A DNA stretch of 46,375 bases from Butyrivibrio sp. (GCA_023665525.1 JAMPDT010000006.1:1-46375), one strand, 5' to 3'; positions 1 to 9,606 are shown, counted from the first letter of the stretch. Notes: a model not told the origin generated them from the sequence alone. Program-made: numbers and translations.

Positions 1-1871
1 CCGGTGCGCTTGAGCACCGTATCAATATTATTGATACTCCCGGTCACGTTGACTTTACTGTTGAGGTTGAGCGCTCCCTGCGAGTGCTTGACGGAGCCGT
101 CGGCGTATTCTGCGCCAAGGGCGGCGTTGAGCCTCAGTCAGAGAACGTATGGCGTCAGGCGGACACCTACAACGTACCGAGAATGGCATTTATCAACAAG
201 ATGGACATCCTTGGCGCCAACTTCTACGGAGCAGTTGATCAGATAAGAAACAGACTGGGCAAGAATGCAATCTGCCTCCAGCTGCCGATAGGCAAGGAGG
301 ACGATTTTAAGGGAATCATCGACCTTTTTGAAATGCAGGCATATATCTACAACGATGAAAAGGGAGACGACATTTCCGTAACAGCCATTCCCGACGATAT
401 GAAGGAGTTGGCTGAAAAGTACCGCAACGAGCTTGTCGAGAAAATCGCCGAGCTTGACGACGAGCTTACAATGAAATACCTTGAGGGCGAGGAGCTTACC
501 GTTGAGGAAATGAAGGCGGCGCTTCGGACTGCGACCTGCGAATGCAGGGCGGTTCCCGTATGCTGCGGCTCCGCGTACCGCAATAAGGGCGTACAGAAGC
601 TTCTTGACGCCGTTCTTGAGTTTATGCCCGCTCCCACCGACATACCCGACATCAAGGGTGTTGACATGGAGGGCAACGAGGTGGAAAGACATTCGTCCGA
701 CGACGAGCCTTTCTCCGCTCTCGCATTCAAGATTATGGCTGACCCCTTCGTAGGAAAGCTCGCCTTTTTCAGAGTATACTCGGGCACCTGCAACGCAGGC
801 TCCTATGTATATAACGCAACTAAGGACAAGAAGGAGCGTATCGGACGTATCCTTCAGATGCACGCCAACAAGAGAGCGGAGCTGGACAAGGTATATTCGG
901 GCGATATTGCCGCAGCCGTAGGCTTTAAGTTTACGACGACGGGCGATACGATCTGTGACGAGCAGCACCCCGTTATCCTTGAGTCGATGGAATTTCCCGA
1001 GCCCGTTATCGAGCTTGCGATCGAGCCCAAGACAAAGGACGCGCAGGGCAAGATGGGCGAGGCTTTGGCAAAGCTTGCCGAGGAGGATCCCACCTTCAGG
1101 GCGCACACGGACCAGGAAACGGGTCAGACGATTATCGCGGGAATGGGCGAGCTGCATCTTGAAATTATCGTTGACAGACTTCTGCGCGAGTTTAAGGTTG
1201 AGGCAAATGTAGGCGCTCCCCAGGTTGCCTATAAGGAAACCATCACCAAGCCCGTCGATGTTGACAGCAAGTATGCGAAGCAGTCGGGCGGACGCGGACA
1301 GTACGGACACTGCAAGGTTAAGTTCGAGCCTATGGATCCCAACGGCGAGAAAACCTTCGAGTTTGAGTCCACCGTTGTCGGCGGAGCTATTCCCAAGGAA
1401 TATATCCCCGCTGTCGGAGAGGGTATCGAGGAGGCTACAAAGGCGGGTATCCTTGCCGGATTCCCCGTACTCGGCGTACACGCGAACGTATACGACGGCT
1501 CGTACCATGAGGTCGATTCGTCCGAGATGGCGTTCCACATTGCCGGCTCTATGGCGTTCAAGGACGCAATGCAGAAGGCAAGTCCCGTGCTTCTCGAGCC
1601 TATTATGAAGGTTGAGGTCACGATGCCCGAGGATTACATGGGCGACGTAATCGGAAGCCTGAATGCAAAGCGCGGACAGATTCAGAGCATGGACGACATC
1701 GGCGGCGGCAAGATCGTGCGCGCGCTCGTACCCCTTGCCGAGATGTTCGGATACTCGACAGAGCTTCGTTCGTCAACACAGGGACGCGGCAACTACTCGA
1801 TGTTCTTTGAAAAATACGAGCAGGTGCCCAAGAACGTTCAGGACAAAATTATCGCGAACAAAGCAAAATAA
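1..1871 (+). CDS. fusA: Elongation factor G, 5'-truncated by window edge
   Basis: Translational GTPase that drives ribosomal translocation in the cytosol. The reading frame is open from base 3 and gives 622 residues; full EF-G is about 690, so roughly 70 N-terminal residues, including the P-loop, lie upstream of the window. Visible GTPase motifs are DTPGH (G3), NKMD (G4) and a G5-like [11 protein letters not shown]. The domain III-V landmarks follow, including [20 protein letters not shown] and a [17 protein letters not shown]-terminus typical of bacterial EF-G. It is followed by tuf 89 bases downstream, the usual str-operon order, but tuf also has its own promoter in the gap. Nothing in the visible part is unusual. 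Identification is secure; only the missing 5' end limits it. Confidence 0.98.
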   Translation, partial: GALEHRINIIDTPGHVDFTVEVERSLRVLDGAVGVFCAKGGVEPQSENVWRQADTYNVPRMAFINKMDILGANFYGAVDQIRNRLGKNAICLQLPIGKEDDFKGIIDLFEMQAYIYNDEKGDDISVTAIPDDMKELAEKYRNELVEKIAELDDELTMKYLEGEELTVEEMKAALRTATCECRAVPVCCGSAYRNKGVQKLLDAVLEFMPAPTDIPDIKGVDMEGNEVERHSSDDEPFSALAFKIMADPFVGKLAFFRVYSGTCNAGSYVYNATKDKKERIGRILQMHANKRAELDKVYSGDIAAAVGFKFTTTGDTICDEQHPVILESMEFPEPVIELAIEPKTKDAQGKMGEALAKLAEEDPTFRAHTDQETGQTIIAGMGELHLEIIVDRLLREFKVEANVGAPQVAYKETITKPVDVDSKYAKQSGGRGQYGHCKVKFEPMDPNGEKTFEFESTVVGGAIPKEYIPAVGEGIEEATKAGILAGFPVLGVHANVYDGSYHEVDSSEMAFHIAGSMAFKDAMQKASPVLLEPIMKVEVTMPEDYMGDVIGSLNAKRGQIQSMDDIGGGKIVRALVPLAEMFGYSTELRSSTQGRGNYSMFFEKYEQVPKNVQDKIIANKAK

Positions 1872-1875
1872 ACAG

Positions 1876-1904
1876 TTGAAAATATTTCTCTTATGAAATA
1901 TAAT
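1876..1904 (+). promoter_or_regulatory. Strong sigma-A-type promoter for tuf
   Basis: TTGAAA at 1876-1881, a 17-base spacer and a perfect TATAAT at 1899-1904 lie in the fusA-tuf gap, about 57 bases before the tuf start. This would allow tuf to be expressed above the level of the upstream operon. Seen in sequence; activity is inferred. Confidence 0.75.
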
Positions 1905-1960
1905 GGTTTCAGTTGATTAAGATTGCCCCAAAGGGGATAATTAAAGGAGGATTTTAAAAA

Positions 1961-3148
1961 ATGGCTAAGGCTAAATTTGAAAGAAACAAACCGCATTGCA
2001 ACATCGGTACAATCGGTCACGTAGACCACGGTAAAACGACTTTAACGGCTGCTATAACCAAGACTCTTAACGCAAGACTTGGTACCGGCGAGGCTGTTGC
2101 ATTCGACATGATTGATAAGGCACCCGAGGAGAGAGAAAGAGGTATCACAATTTCTACGGCTCACGTTGAGTATGAAACCGAAAACAGGCATTACGCACAC
2201 GTTGACTGCCCCGGTCATGCCGACTATGTAAAGAACATGATTACGGGAGCTGCTCAGATGGACGGCGCAATCCTTGTTGTTGCCGCAACCGACGGCGTTA
2301 TGGCTCAGACGAAGGAGCATATCCTTCTTGCCCGTCAGGTAGGCGTTCCTTATATCGTAGTATTCCTTAACAAGTGCGATATGGTTGACGATGAGGAGCT
2401 TATCGAGCTCGTTGAGATGGAAGTTACCGAGCAGCTTGAGGAGTACGGCTTTGAAGGCTGCCCGATCATCAAGGGTTCCGCTCTTAAGGCTCTTGAGGAT
2501 CCCTCGGGCGAGTGGGGCGACAAGATCCTTGAGCTTATGAAGACGGTTGACGAGTATATCCCCGATCCTCAGAGAGATACGGACAAGCCTTTCCTTATGC
2601 CCGTCGAGGACGTATTCACCATTACGGGCCGCGGTACGGTTGCTACGGGCCGTGTTGAGAGAGGAACTCTTCACCTCAACGACGAGCTTGAGATTCTCGG
2701 TGTTAAGGACGACGTTCAGAAGACGGTCGTTACCGGTATCGAGATGTTCAGAAAGCAGCTTGACGAGGCTATGGCAGGCGATAACATCGGCGCTCTTCTC
2801 CGCGGTATCAACCGTGATCAGATCGTCCGCGGACAGGTTATCGCAAAGCCCGGCACCGTAACCTGCCACAAGAAGTTCACCGCTCAGGTTTACGTTCTTA
2901 CAAAGGACGAGGGCGGACGTCATACACCTTTCTTCAACAACTACCGTCCCCAGTTCTATTTCAGAACGACCGACGTAACGGGTGTTTGCGCACTTCCCGC
3001 AGGTACCGAGATGTGTATGCCCGGCGATAACGTAGAGATGACCATCGAGCTTATCCATCCCATCGCTATGGAGCAGGGACTTACGTTCGCTATCCGTGAG
3101 GGTGGTAGGACAGTAGGTTCAGGTCGTGTGGCTACGATTGTTGAGTAA
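1961..3148 (+). CDS. tuf: Elongation factor Tu
   Basis: GTPase that delivers aminoacyl-tRNA to the ribosome. The 395-residue product is full length for the family. It shows GHVDHGKTT (G1), the RGITI switch I motif, DCPGH (G3), NKCD (G4) and GSALKAL (G5). The C-terminal barrels end in the usual [20 protein letters not shown] region. The start follows an AAAGGAGG ribosome site at about 8 bases. It lies directly after fusA in the same direction, has its own promoter, and is closed by a hairpin terminator, so it can be transcribed alone. No anomalies were seen. Confidence 0.99.
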   Translation: MAKAKFERNKPHCNIGTIGHVDHGKTTLTAAITKTLNARLGTGEAVAFDMIDKAPEERERGITISTAHVEYETENRHYAHVDCPGHADYVKNMITGAAQMDGAILVVAATDGVMAQTKEHILLARQVGVPYIVVFLNKCDMVDDEELIELVEMEVTEQLEEYGFEGCPIIKGSALKALEDPSGEWGDKILELMKTVDEYIPDPQRDTDKPFLMPVEDVFTITGRGTVATGRVERGTLHLNDELEILGVKDDVQKTVVTGIEMFRKQLDEAMAGDNIGALLRGINRDQIVRGQVIAKPGTVTCHKKFTAQVYVLTKDEGGRHTPFFNNYRPQFYFRTTDVTGVCALPAGTEMCMPGDNVEMTIELIHPIAMEQGLTFAIREGGRTVGSGRVATIVE

Positions 3149-3181
3149 TCTTGCGATTAGAGCTAAATATTAAAAATAATT

Positions 3182-3220
3182 ACCGCAATTCCTTGAAAAA
3201 TCAAGGGGTTGCGGTTTCTT
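3182..3220 (+). terminator. Rho-independent terminator after tuf
   Basis: A 15-base arm at 3182-3196 pairs with 3201-3215 through two central G-T wobbles, with a four-base AAAA loop, and is followed by TTCTT. It lies 33 bases after the tuf stop and closes the fusA-tuf unit. Confidence 0.85.
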
Positions 3221-3260
3221 AATGCCGAATATCAATACGGTAGAAAACATAGCCCGAAAG

Positions 3261-3269
3261 TGCTATAAT
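3261..3269 (+). promoter_or_regulatory. Extended -10 promoter element for the 3306 gene
   Basis: TGCTATAAT (extended TGn plus perfect TATAAT at 3264-3269) lies 36 bases before the next start. No good -35 is visible 17 bases upstream, as is common for extended -10 promoters. The surrounding AGTGCTATAATCAA is identical to that at 22469. Confidence 0.55.
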
Positions 3270-3305
3270 CAAATAAAACCGAATTTAGCGAGGCGTTAAG
3301 TTAAA

Positions 3306-3929
3306 ATGAATAAAATAATATCAAGCGTGGGGGCTTTGACAGTGACGGTTTCAGTATTATTATTCGCTGTCTGTATGCTGATTCCCTTTAACTTCGGAAG
3401 TTATTTTGTCTGTATGCTGTTGGCTGTCGGCTGGATAATGATGACCTGCGGCTTTTGCAATGAAAGCGATGAAAAGCATAGGGTGGCGGCCAATGTCGGA
3501 ATGATATTTGCCGCGGTTTATGCCGTCTTGATATTTCTTGTGTATTTTGCCCAAACCACCTCGGTTCGATTGGATTCACTTGATGAGCAGGCTGTGAGGA
3601 TACTTGACTATTCGAGGGGCGGATTGTTTTTTGACTATGACCTGCTTGGATATGGTATGCTGGCGCTTTCGACCTTTTTTGTCGGGCTTACAATAGACGC
3701 AAGGACAAAAGCGGATAAGTGGTTAAAGTATCTGATGCTGGTTCATGGAGTATTCTTTTTTTCCTGTTTTATTATGCCGATGACGGGAATATTCAGCTCT
3801 ATGTCTGACGGGCAAAGCAATATGGGAGGAATTATAGCGCTTGAGCTTTGGTGCGCTTATTTTATTCCTGTCGGTATTCTGTCATTTATACATTTCAGAA
3901 AATCCCATTCGGAGGAAAGCATAAAATGA
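3306..3929 (+). CDS. Six-helix integral membrane protein, function unknown
   Basis: I do not recognise the family with confidence; the layout recalls DUF998-type proteins. The 207-residue product has about six hydrophobic segments, near residues 8-28, 31-51, 62-83, 113-132, 142-162 and 173-193. A short polar loop after the second segment contains NESDEKH. The C-terminus is charged and probably cytoplasmic. It has no signal peptide and no obvious catalytic residues. An extended -10 promoter lies just upstream. Its stop codon overlaps the start of the next gene as ATGA, so the two are almost certainly translationally coupled and may work together. A membrane location is well supported; any specific role would be a guess. 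Confidence 0.7.
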   Translation: MNKIISSVGALTVTVSVLLFAVCMLIPFNFGSYFVCMLLAVGWIMMTCGFCNESDEKHRVAANVGMIFAAVYAVLIFLVYFAQTTSVRLDSLDEQAVRILDYSRGGLFFDYDLLGYGMLALSTFFVGLTIDARTKADKWLKYLMLVHGVFFFSCFIMPMTGIFSSMSDGQSNMGGIIALELWCAYFIPVGILSFIHFRKSHSEESIK

Positions 3930-4441
3930 TTATTTTGATAACGGGCGCGTCCCATACGGGCAAGACGGCGCTTGCGCAGAGGCTCCTTGAAAAATACAAA
4001 TATCCGTATCTATCCGTGGACCACTTAAAAATGGGGCTTATACGCAGCGGCAATACGACGCTCACTCCCTTGAGCGGCGACGGAGAGCTGACGGCGTACC
4101 TATGGCCGATTGTGCGCGAAATAATTAAGACAGCCATAGAAAACAAGCAGAATCTCATAGTGGAGGGCTGTTATATCCCCTTTGACCGGGAGAAGGATTT
4201 TGAGAAGAAGTATGCGGACGAGATCCGCTTTTACTGCTTGGTTATGAGCGAGGAATATATTGATAAGCATTTTGAGGACGTCAAGGGCTTCGCAAACGTG
4301 ATAGAGGAGCGCGCGGACGACGAGGACTGCACGCCCGAAAGAGTGCGTGCGGAGAACGCGCGTATGCTGGAGCTGTGCCGCAGATACAAAGCGGAATATA
4401 TTCTTATTGATAAAGAATATAACGTGGATATAGAGCTGTGA
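3926..4441 (+). CDS. P-loop nucleoside/small-molecule kinase-like protein
   Basis: The 171-residue product opens with a strand and Walker A motif, GASHTGKT at about residues 7-14. A LSVDHLKMG segment follows and may act as the acidic substrate-side motif. Then come an IVEGCYIPFDRE Walker-B-like strand and a helical RADDEDCTPERVRAENARM lid-like region. This is the layout of adenylate-kinase / zeta-toxin-like small P-loop phosphotransferases, so it probably phosphorylates a small molecule; the substrate cannot be read from sequence. I chose the ATG at 3926 because GGAGG sits 10 bases before it and the Walker strand should begin at the N-terminus. An upstream in-frame start at 3848 would run deep into the preceding gene. 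It overlaps the membrane protein gene by four bases. A lone toxin of zeta type is less likely because no antitoxin is adjacent. Confidence 0.75.
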   Translation: MIILITGASHTGKTALAQRLLEKYKYPYLSVDHLKMGLIRSGNTTLTPLSGDGELTAYLWPIVREIIKTAIENKQNLIVEGCYIPFDREKDFEKKYADEIRFYCLVMSEEYIDKHFEDVKGFANVIEERADDEDCTPERVRAENARMLELCRRYKAEYILIDKEYNVDIEL

Positions 4442-4451
4442 GGCTCTGATT

Positions 4452-5576
4452 TTACAGCGGCTTCGCGTTTATTCCGTTTATCTCCACGCTGTCCGTCAGC
4501 TCTATCATAAGGAAGGTGCGGCCGTCTATTTCCCGCGTTTCCAAGAGGTCCGTGCGGTCGGGGGCTACCTTTATCACTACGTCGGGAGCCTTTATTTCAA
4601 AGGAACGGGAGCTTATCACGTTGGAGGCGACGAACTCGGCGCGGCTTCCCGCGGCTTCGTCGTAGTCGGCTTCAAACCTCTCTATCTGCTTTGCGCTTGC
4701 GCCGCCTGCCTCGAGCGCGCGCTTAAGGTCGGCTTTGCCGAAAACCACAGGCTCGGGCAGCTCCTTTCTCTCCTCGACGAAATTGTTGAGCTGCTCGTGT
4801 ATCGCCTTTACGGCTTCAAAGCGGCATTCGTCGCCCAAGGCTTCCGAAATTATTTCCGAAAAGGTTTCCTTCTGCCCTCTCTGCGTCAGCGGAGCCGCGC
4901 AGCCGAACATTCCGTCCACAAATTCCGATTGGAGGTTTTCGGCGCCGCGCGTGTAAAAAAGCAGTCCGTGAATATCGCTGTTGCGGTCGTTGAAGGCGGG
5001 GAAAAGAAAGGCGTGGGCAGGAGCTTCCACCAGCCAATCGCGGACCCTGTTTTCGATGGAGTTGGTGGCGGAATTATAGCACAGCCCCTCCTTGGAGAGA
5101 TTGACGGGACATATGCTGCATAGAATATGCTCGTAAACGTAATCGGAAGCGTCCTCCGCCTCAAAGCCGTCCGACGTCCTTTGAGGGACGTCGTAGGACG
5201 CGTTTATAAGGAGAATCAGATAATTTTCGCCGTACGTGTAATTTTCGATTACGCGGTTGTAAAAAAGTTCAAGAAGCTCGTCGTCCTTAAGGCGGCTGTC
5301 CCTGAGCCTGAGAAGAAAATCCTGCGCGCCTCCGTCCGCCTCCGCGTCCAAGGGAAATTCCATATTGATCAGGTTTTTGCCGAGCGTACCCGATAAGGAC
5401 GCGCGGAAAATGGTAAAATATTTAAAAATTTCCTCCTCGGGCAGGGATAAAAACGCCTCCCGAAAGGTAGTTACTTTATTTTTGTTGCCGTCAACGTAGC
5501 ACCCGCAGATCCTTGAAATACAGCATTTTTCGCTTTTGAATAATTTCTTTATCTCCGATATTTCGGTTTTGTTCAT
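4452..5576 (-). CDS. DUF4317 family protein
   Basis: The 374-residue soluble protein, with no signal peptide or membrane segment, matches my memory of the DUF4317 family, found in Firmicutes and without a known function. Recognisable features are the N-terminal EISEIKKLFKSEKCCISRICGCYV segment split by paired cysteines, a central LLINASYDVPQ strand, an ICPVNLSKEGL segment, and a C-terminal MIELTDSVEINGINAKPL tail. It faces the preceding operon tail to tail and is divergent from the histidine kinase gene, with the two promoters nearly back to back. It starts after an AAGGAGA-type ribosome site. The acidic and cysteine-containing N-terminus may bind metal, but that is speculation. Confidence 0.8.
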   Translation of the reverse strand: MNKTEISEIKKLFKSEKCCISRICGCYVDGNKNKVTTFREAFLSLPEEEIFKYFTIFRASLSGTLGKNLINMEFPLDAEADGGAQDFLLRLRDSRLKDDELLELFYNRVIENYTYGENYLILLINASYDVPQRTSDGFEAEDASDYVYEHILCSICPVNLSKEGLCYNSATNSIENRVRDWLVEAPAHAFLFPAFNDRNSDIHGLLFYTRGAENLQSEFVDGMFGCAAPLTQRGQKETFSEIISEALGDECRFEAVKAIHEQLNNFVEERKELPEPVVFGKADLKRALEAGGASAKQIERFEADYDEAAGSRAEFVASNVISSRSFEIKAPDVVIKVAPDRTDLLETREIDGRTFLMIELTDSVEINGINAKPL

Positions 5577-5612
5577 TATAAAGACTCTCCTTGTAAAAAA
5601 TATCCTTCCGAA

Positions 5613-5641
5613 AGTATAAACCGAAAAACGGAATAAAGCAA
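5613..5641 (-). promoter_or_regulatory. Promoter for the DUF4317 gene
   Basis: Read on the minus strand: TTGCTT (5641-5636), a 17-base spacer and TATACT (5618-5613), 37 bases before the start codon. Its -35 lies only three bases from the -35 of the divergent kinase promoter. Confidence 0.6.
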
Positions 5642-5644
5642 TAC

Positions 5645-5681
5645 TTGAAAAATATCCGCGTTATGTATAAGATATTCTTAT
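5645..5681 (+). promoter_or_regulatory. Promoter and palindromic candidate operator for the two-component genes
   Basis: TTGAAA at 5645-5650, a 17-base spacer and TAAGAT at 5668-5673. The -10 lies inside a perfect palindrome, ATAAGA-TAT-TCTTAT (5667-5681). A protein bound there would occlude the -10. The promoter is seen directly; the operator role is inferred. Confidence 0.6.
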
Positions 5682-5710
5682 CAGGATACTGATTTGCACG
5701 GGAGAGCCTT

Positions 5711-7003
5711 ATGTTTTGGGAAGCCTTGTTCGCGGCGCTGCTGCTTGGCGGCTCGCAGTATTTTGCGGTTAAGTATGTGAGCGCGGACAAAATTCATATT
5801 GCGGGTCATATAATCGCTTGGGCGGTCGGAATGACGGTATACGCCGCGGCTGCGGCATTTGGCGCGCCGTGGGCTGTGTACGCTTCGGCAGCGGCGGGCA
5901 ATCTTGCGCTTATGGCGGCAGAGGCAATCAAGGGACGGCAGAGGACGGCGTTTCCCGCCGTTGTGATGTGCTTTTGCGTGGACGCGGTGCTTGCGCCGAT
6001 GAAGCTCTGTCCCGAAAATATGTGGAGCTACGGAGCGGCGGCGCTGACGCTTATCGGCTGTCTGCTTTACGCCTTGGTCTACGGCGGACGGACGGGGACG
6101 GCGGAATGGTTTTCCAATATTTATGATGAAAACAGGGCGGCGTATTTCGGGCTGGCGCTGATTCCCGCGGCGGGACTGCTTTTAAAGGCGGCGGTTACGG
6201 CTGTCGCGTATCCCTTTTCACGCTTTGAGCCGTTTGTGCTGATCGTTGTTTTTTTGGCTGTTGACGCTTTGGCGTTTACGCTGCAAAGACAGATCGGACG
6301 CGTGCGCTCGGTGCTTTACGAGAATGAGAGCATGGCGCGCTGGCAGAAGGAGTCGAGGGATTATATGAATACCATACGCTCCCAGCGCCATGATTTTAAC
6401 ATACATCTGCATACGATTGTCGGAATGCTTGAGAATGAGGATTACGAGAGCTGCAAAAGCTATGTTAAGGATATGGTTCAGGAGGCGTCGGCGGTCAACG
6501 ATATTATGCCCGTCTACGACGCGGTGATAGGCTCTATGCTTTACAATATGCGCAGGGCGGCGAGGCTTAAGGGCACGGACATTGAGTACGATATAAAATA
6601 CGATATGAAAAATATCATCTGCAACGCTTTTGAATGCAACAAAATAATCGGGAACCTGATACAGAACGCAATAGACGCCGTTAATACCGAGGAAGAGCTT
6701 GAGTACGGCATAAGGGTTGCGGTATTCAAAAGACACGGCAGTACCGTGATCAAGGTATCCAATCTTTACGACGGCGATTCGGACAGAATCGCGCGCGCCT
6801 TCGATATGAATTATACCACGAAAAAAAATCACGACGGAATAGGGTTAAGCATGATCAAGCGGACGCTGAAAAAATATTACGGGCGCATTTACGCCGAAAT
6901 GGACGAGCGGACGGTTACCTTTACGGTGAATATACCCAACAAAATAACCTTTGACGGCGAGGGAGGAGCTGCCGATGATAAAAACGGTTCTGGTGGACGA
7001 TGA
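5711..7003 (+). CDS. AgrC/LytS-like sensor histidine kinase
   Basis: Membrane sensor kinase of 430 residues. Residues 1 to about 190 hold six or seven hydrophobic segments with little between them, as in peptide-sensing AgrC-type kinases. A linker helix leads to a SQRHDFNIHLH box whose probable phospho-acceptor is His227. The GHKL ATPase domain follows, with N-box GNLIQNAIDAV (Asn319) and G-box DGIGLSMIKRTLKKYYG. This H-box and ATPase arrangement is that of kinases that partner LytTR regulators, and such a regulator overlaps its 3' end by 29 bases. The ligand is unknown; an autoinducing peptide is possible by analogy, but no precursor gene was found nearby. The start follows GGGAGAG at a normal distance. 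Confidence 0.9.
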   Translation: MFWEALFAALLLGGSQYFAVKYVSADKIHIAGHIIAWAVGMTVYAAAAAFGAPWAVYASAAAGNLALMAAEAIKGRQRTAFPAVVMCFCVDAVLAPMKLCPENMWSYGAAALTLIGCLLYALVYGGRTGTAEWFSNIYDENRAAYFGLALIPAAGLLLKAAVTAVAYPFSRFEPFVLIVVFLAVDALAFTLQRQIGRVRSVLYENESMARWQKESRDYMNTIRSQRHDFNIHLHTIVGMLENEDYESCKSYVKDMVQEASAVNDIMPVYDAVIGSMLYNMRRAARLKGTDIEYDIKYDMKNIICNAFECNKIIGNLIQNAIDAVNTEEELEYGIRVAVFKRHGSTVIKVSNLYDGDSDRIARAFDMNYTTKKNHDGIGLSMIKRTLKKYYGRIYAEMDERTVTFTVNIPNKITFDGEGGAADDKNGSGGR

Positions 7004-7709
7004 CGCAAATTCGAGGAGGGCGGCAGCAGCGGCGCTTAAGGAATACGAGGATATAGAGGTGGCGGCTGAGCTTGACTGCGGGGACGCGCTCTTTGAGTAC
7101 CTTGAAAGCGGCGGCGCGGAGCTTGTGTTCCTCGATATTGAGCTTGCAAGGGAAACGGGCTTTGAGATAGCCGAGAGGCTTAGGGCGGAATACCCCGACG
7201 TGATGTTTGTTTTTCTGACGGGGCATTCAACCTACGCGATAGACGGCTATGATTTTCAGCCCGTCAATTTTCTTACCAAGCCTATAAACCCCGACAAGCT
7301 CCGACGCACAATCGGGCTGGTGCGGGACAAAAGCGCGGGAAAGCGCTCCTTTAAAACGGGCAGGATAATGTTCAAATGCATTAAGGGCTACAAGGTCGTA
7401 AATACGGGCGACATATGCTGTATTGAACGGCGCGGCAGGAAAAACTGGCTCGTCACCGACAAGGAGGAATTGCAGATTGCCTATTACACGATGGGCGAGC
7501 TTATGGATATGCTTGAGGGCTACGGCTTCTTTTTGTGCCACCAGTCCTATATTATCGCGCTCGACAAGGTAGAAACGATTTACGAGGAGGGGCGGCTTTT
7601 GTACTATGCCAGGCTGCGCGGCTGCGCCGCTGCCATACCCATAAGCAGGGGGCATTACGACGAGCTGCGCCGAGCCGTGGGAGAAATCGGCGGTGCGCTG
7701 AGACTGTAA
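6975..7709 (+). CDS. LytTR-family response regulator
   Basis: The 244-residue product has a receiver domain, about residues 1-120, with the acidic pocket DDD (8-10), phospho-acceptor Asp54 in LVFLDIEL, and the conserved lysine in FLTKPINPDKL. A LytTR DNA-binding domain follows, about 130-235, with the CIERRGRKNWLV and FFLCHQSYIIALDKVETI strands. I chose the ATG at 6975 because GGGAGGAGCT lies just upstream and the receiver begins with IKTVLVDDD. An earlier in-frame start would add an unrelated leader. It overlaps the kinase gene, so the pair is co-translated. A terminator follows. The nearest likely target is the ABC transporter operon 150 bases downstream, where a -10 without a good -35 suggests an activated promoter. 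Confidence 0.92.
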   Translation: MIKTVLVDDDANSRRAAAAALKEYEDIEVAAELDCGDALFEYLESGGAELVFLDIELARETGFEIAERLRAEYPDVMFVFLTGHSTYAIDGYDFQPVNFLTKPINPDKLRRTIGLVRDKSAGKRSFKTGRIMFKCIKGYKVVNTGDICCIERRGRKNWLVTDKEELQIAYYTMGELMDMLEGYGFFLCHQSYIIALDKVETIYEEGRLLYYARLRGCAAAIPISRGHYDELRRAVGEIGGALRL

Positions 7710-7758
7710 CGCTCGAGCGGGAGCTTTTCAAAATCCGACAAAATTTACACGATTTGAT

Positions 7759-7789
7759 ACACAATAGACAAGCTCTATTGTGTTTTTTC
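7759..7789 (+). terminator. Terminator after the two-component genes
   Basis: A ten-base stem (ACACAATAGA with TCTATTGTGT, 7759-7768 and 7774-7783), a five-base loop and six T residues. It separates the regulator genes from the downstream ABC operon. Confidence 0.9.
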
Positions 7790-7831
7790 TCATTTTGTTA
7801 TAAAAAAAGTATAAGGTTGGTTACAGACTAC

Positions 7832-7837
7832 TATAAA
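7832..7837 (+). promoter_or_regulatory. Possible -10 of an activator-dependent promoter
   Basis: TATAAA lies 20 bases before the first ABC gene and after the terminator. The sequence 17 bases upstream (GTATAA) is a poor -35, which would fit dependence on an activator such as the adjacent LytTR regulator. I could not find a convincing pair of LytTR repeats. Confidence 0.3.
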
Positions 7838-7857
7838 AATGGAAAAGCGGGCTGAGA

Positions 7858-9606
7858 ATGAAAGAACAGAAAAAGGACGTACAGATAAAACAGGAAAAGG
7901 GAGTATGGAAGCGTTATATCATACTTCTCTTTAAAGCGCGCATTCCCATTGTGTGGCTGCTTATATACATAGCGGCGGAGGTTTTCCTTGTAAACGTCGG
8001 AGTAAGCGAAACGGATTATACGGCGAAGCTTTTTGACGGCGACGTCAGCGTAAAGACGGTTATGAGCCTTGTCGCCGTTATAGTCATCAATATGGTTTTT
8101 TCGAGCGTGTCGGTGCTCATAAGGGAGATACTTTCGGCGAGGACCAACCGCAACGCGAGGCTTGCGATCTGGAACAAGCTTCTTCATATACCCATGAAAT
8201 TTTTCAATAACGAGAATCCCGAGGAGGCGATAAGCCGAATCGTAAGCAACGCCACCTGCGTGGACAGCACGCTGATTTTCGTGCTTGTTCCGATAGGCAC
8301 GACGGCATACAGTATTTTCGCCTGCGTAAAAAAGGTTTGGGATTATGATTGGAGGCTTTCGGCGACGCTGCTCTGCTCAATCCCGCTGGCGATTTTGGTG
8401 GCGTTTATCACGGGCAGACTTAAGTATTCGGTCAACAAGTCGGGAGCGAATGTTTTGGCTGTGCTCACCGAGCGTATTTCGGAGCTTATCAAAAGAATCC
8501 CGATGATGAAGGCGTTCGCAAGGGAAAAAGCCGAGGAAGCGCGCGGGGACGACGTTACGGGAAGGCTTTACCGCGTAAACGTTAAGAGCGGCTGGATTGA
8601 TAATTTTTCAAGCATGGGAATAAGCCTGCTCGGAATTATCAGCAATCTGCTGATTGTTTTGGTGGGAGTGATTTTGTTTAAGAACGACGCGATAAGCAAA
8701 AGGGCGTGGATTGCGTTCTTCCTTTTTTCGGGAACCGTAATGGGACACGTGGACGCGCTGATTCTGTACTGGCACAACACCAAGACGATACAGGGAATTA
8801 TAGCCCGTGTCGGCGAGATTATGTCATACGAAAACGAGAAATCGGGAACGCTTTCGGCGGATGGGCTTACGGGCGATATACGCTTTGAGGGCGTGAGCTT
8901 CGGATACAATGAGGATAAGCCCGTGCTCGAGGACGTTGACTGTACCTTTAAGGAGGGAACGGTTACGGCGCTTTTGGGCCTAAGCGGCTGCGGCAAGTCC
9001 ACAATGGTAAACCTCATCGACAGAATATACGAGCCGGACAAGGGCGCGATCACAATAGGCGGAAGCAATATTGCCGATTACGAGATAAGCTCGTACAGGC
9101 GGCTTTTCGGAATGATTCCGCAGAATGTAATGCTTTTTTCGGGGACGGTCAGGGAGAACGTAACCTTCGGAGTAAACCGCAGCGTTGCCGACGACGAAAT
9201 TATGTCGGCGCTTTGCAGGGTAGGTCTTGCGGATTTTATGGAAAAATCGGGCAAGGGACTGGAGCTTGACATAGGCGAGCGCGGCTGCAAGCTGTCAGGA
9301 GGGCAGAAGCAGAAAATCGCGCTGGCGAGAATGCTGCTCGCCGATTCGCACTACCTTATTCTTGACGAGGCGACGGCTTCCATGGATTCGATTTCCGTTG
9401 CCGATTTCAGAAGCGTGCTGGAGGAAATTGTCAAGGACAGGACGGTAATTATAATCGCGCATACCAATCATCTTATGAGCCTCGCCGAGGAAGCGATGGT
9501 TATAGAGAACGGCAGGATCGCCGCCTGCGGAAAATTCGATAAGGTGCTTGAGGAAAACGCTTTTCTTCGGGACTTTATGAAGGGAGCTGATGTAAATGAA
9601 GAGTAA
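7858..9606 (+). CDS. ABC exporter half-transporter (membrane-ATPase fusion) A
   Basis: The 582-residue product has a six-helix exporter membrane domain (about residues 1-320) followed by an ATPase domain. Walker A is GLSGCGKST (Lys380), the signature is KLSGGQKQK, Walker B ends LILDEAT (Glu504), and the switch histidine is His535 in IIIAHTNH. All catalytic residues are present. It lacks an N-terminal C39 peptidase domain, so it would not trim a double-glycine leader itself. The next gene overlaps by 11 bases and encodes a second half-transporter, so the two probably form a heterodimeric exporter. Substrate is unknown: lipid, drug and peptide exporters share this fold. The ribosome site before the ATG is weak (GGGCTGAGA), which may limit initiation. 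Confidence 0.92.
   Translation: MKEQKKDVQIKQEKGVWKRYIILLFKARIPIVWLLIYIAAEVFLVNVGVSETDYTAKLFDGDVSVKTVMSLVAVIVINMVFSSVSVLIREILSARTNRNARLAIWNKLLHIPMKFFNNENPEEAISRIVSNATCVDSTLIFVLVPIGTTAYSIFACVKKVWDYDWRLSATLLCSIPLAILVAFITGRLKYSVNKSGANVLAVLTERISELIKRIPMMKAFAREKAEEARGDDVTGRLYRVNVKSGWIDNFSSMGISLLGIISNLLIVLVGVILFKNDAISKRAWIAFFLFSGTVMGHVDALILYWHNTKTIQGIIARVGEIMSYENEKSGTLSADGLTGDIRFEGVSFGYNEDKPVLEDVDCTFKEGTVTALLGLSGCGKSTMVNLIDRIYEPDKGAITIGGSNIADYEISSYRRLFGMIPQNVMLFSGTVRENVTFGVNRSVADDEIMSALCRVGLADFMEKSGKGLELDIGERGCKLSGGQKQKIALARMLLADSHYLILDEATASMDSISVADFRSVLEEIVKDRTVIIIAHTNHLMSLAEEAMVIENGRIAACGKFDKVLEENAFLRDFMKGADVNEE

Noticed and set aside
3926..4441. Zeta-type toxin of a toxin-antitoxin pair
   Set aside because: Only the P-loop fold is shared. 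The upstream neighbour is a membrane protein of 207 residues, not a small antitoxin.
7791..7830. LytTR-type direct repeats upstream of the ABC operon
   Set aside because: Several GTT triplets occur (near 7797, 7816), but flanking bases and the 19-base spacing do not fit the usual pair of nine-base repeats about 21-22 bases apart.
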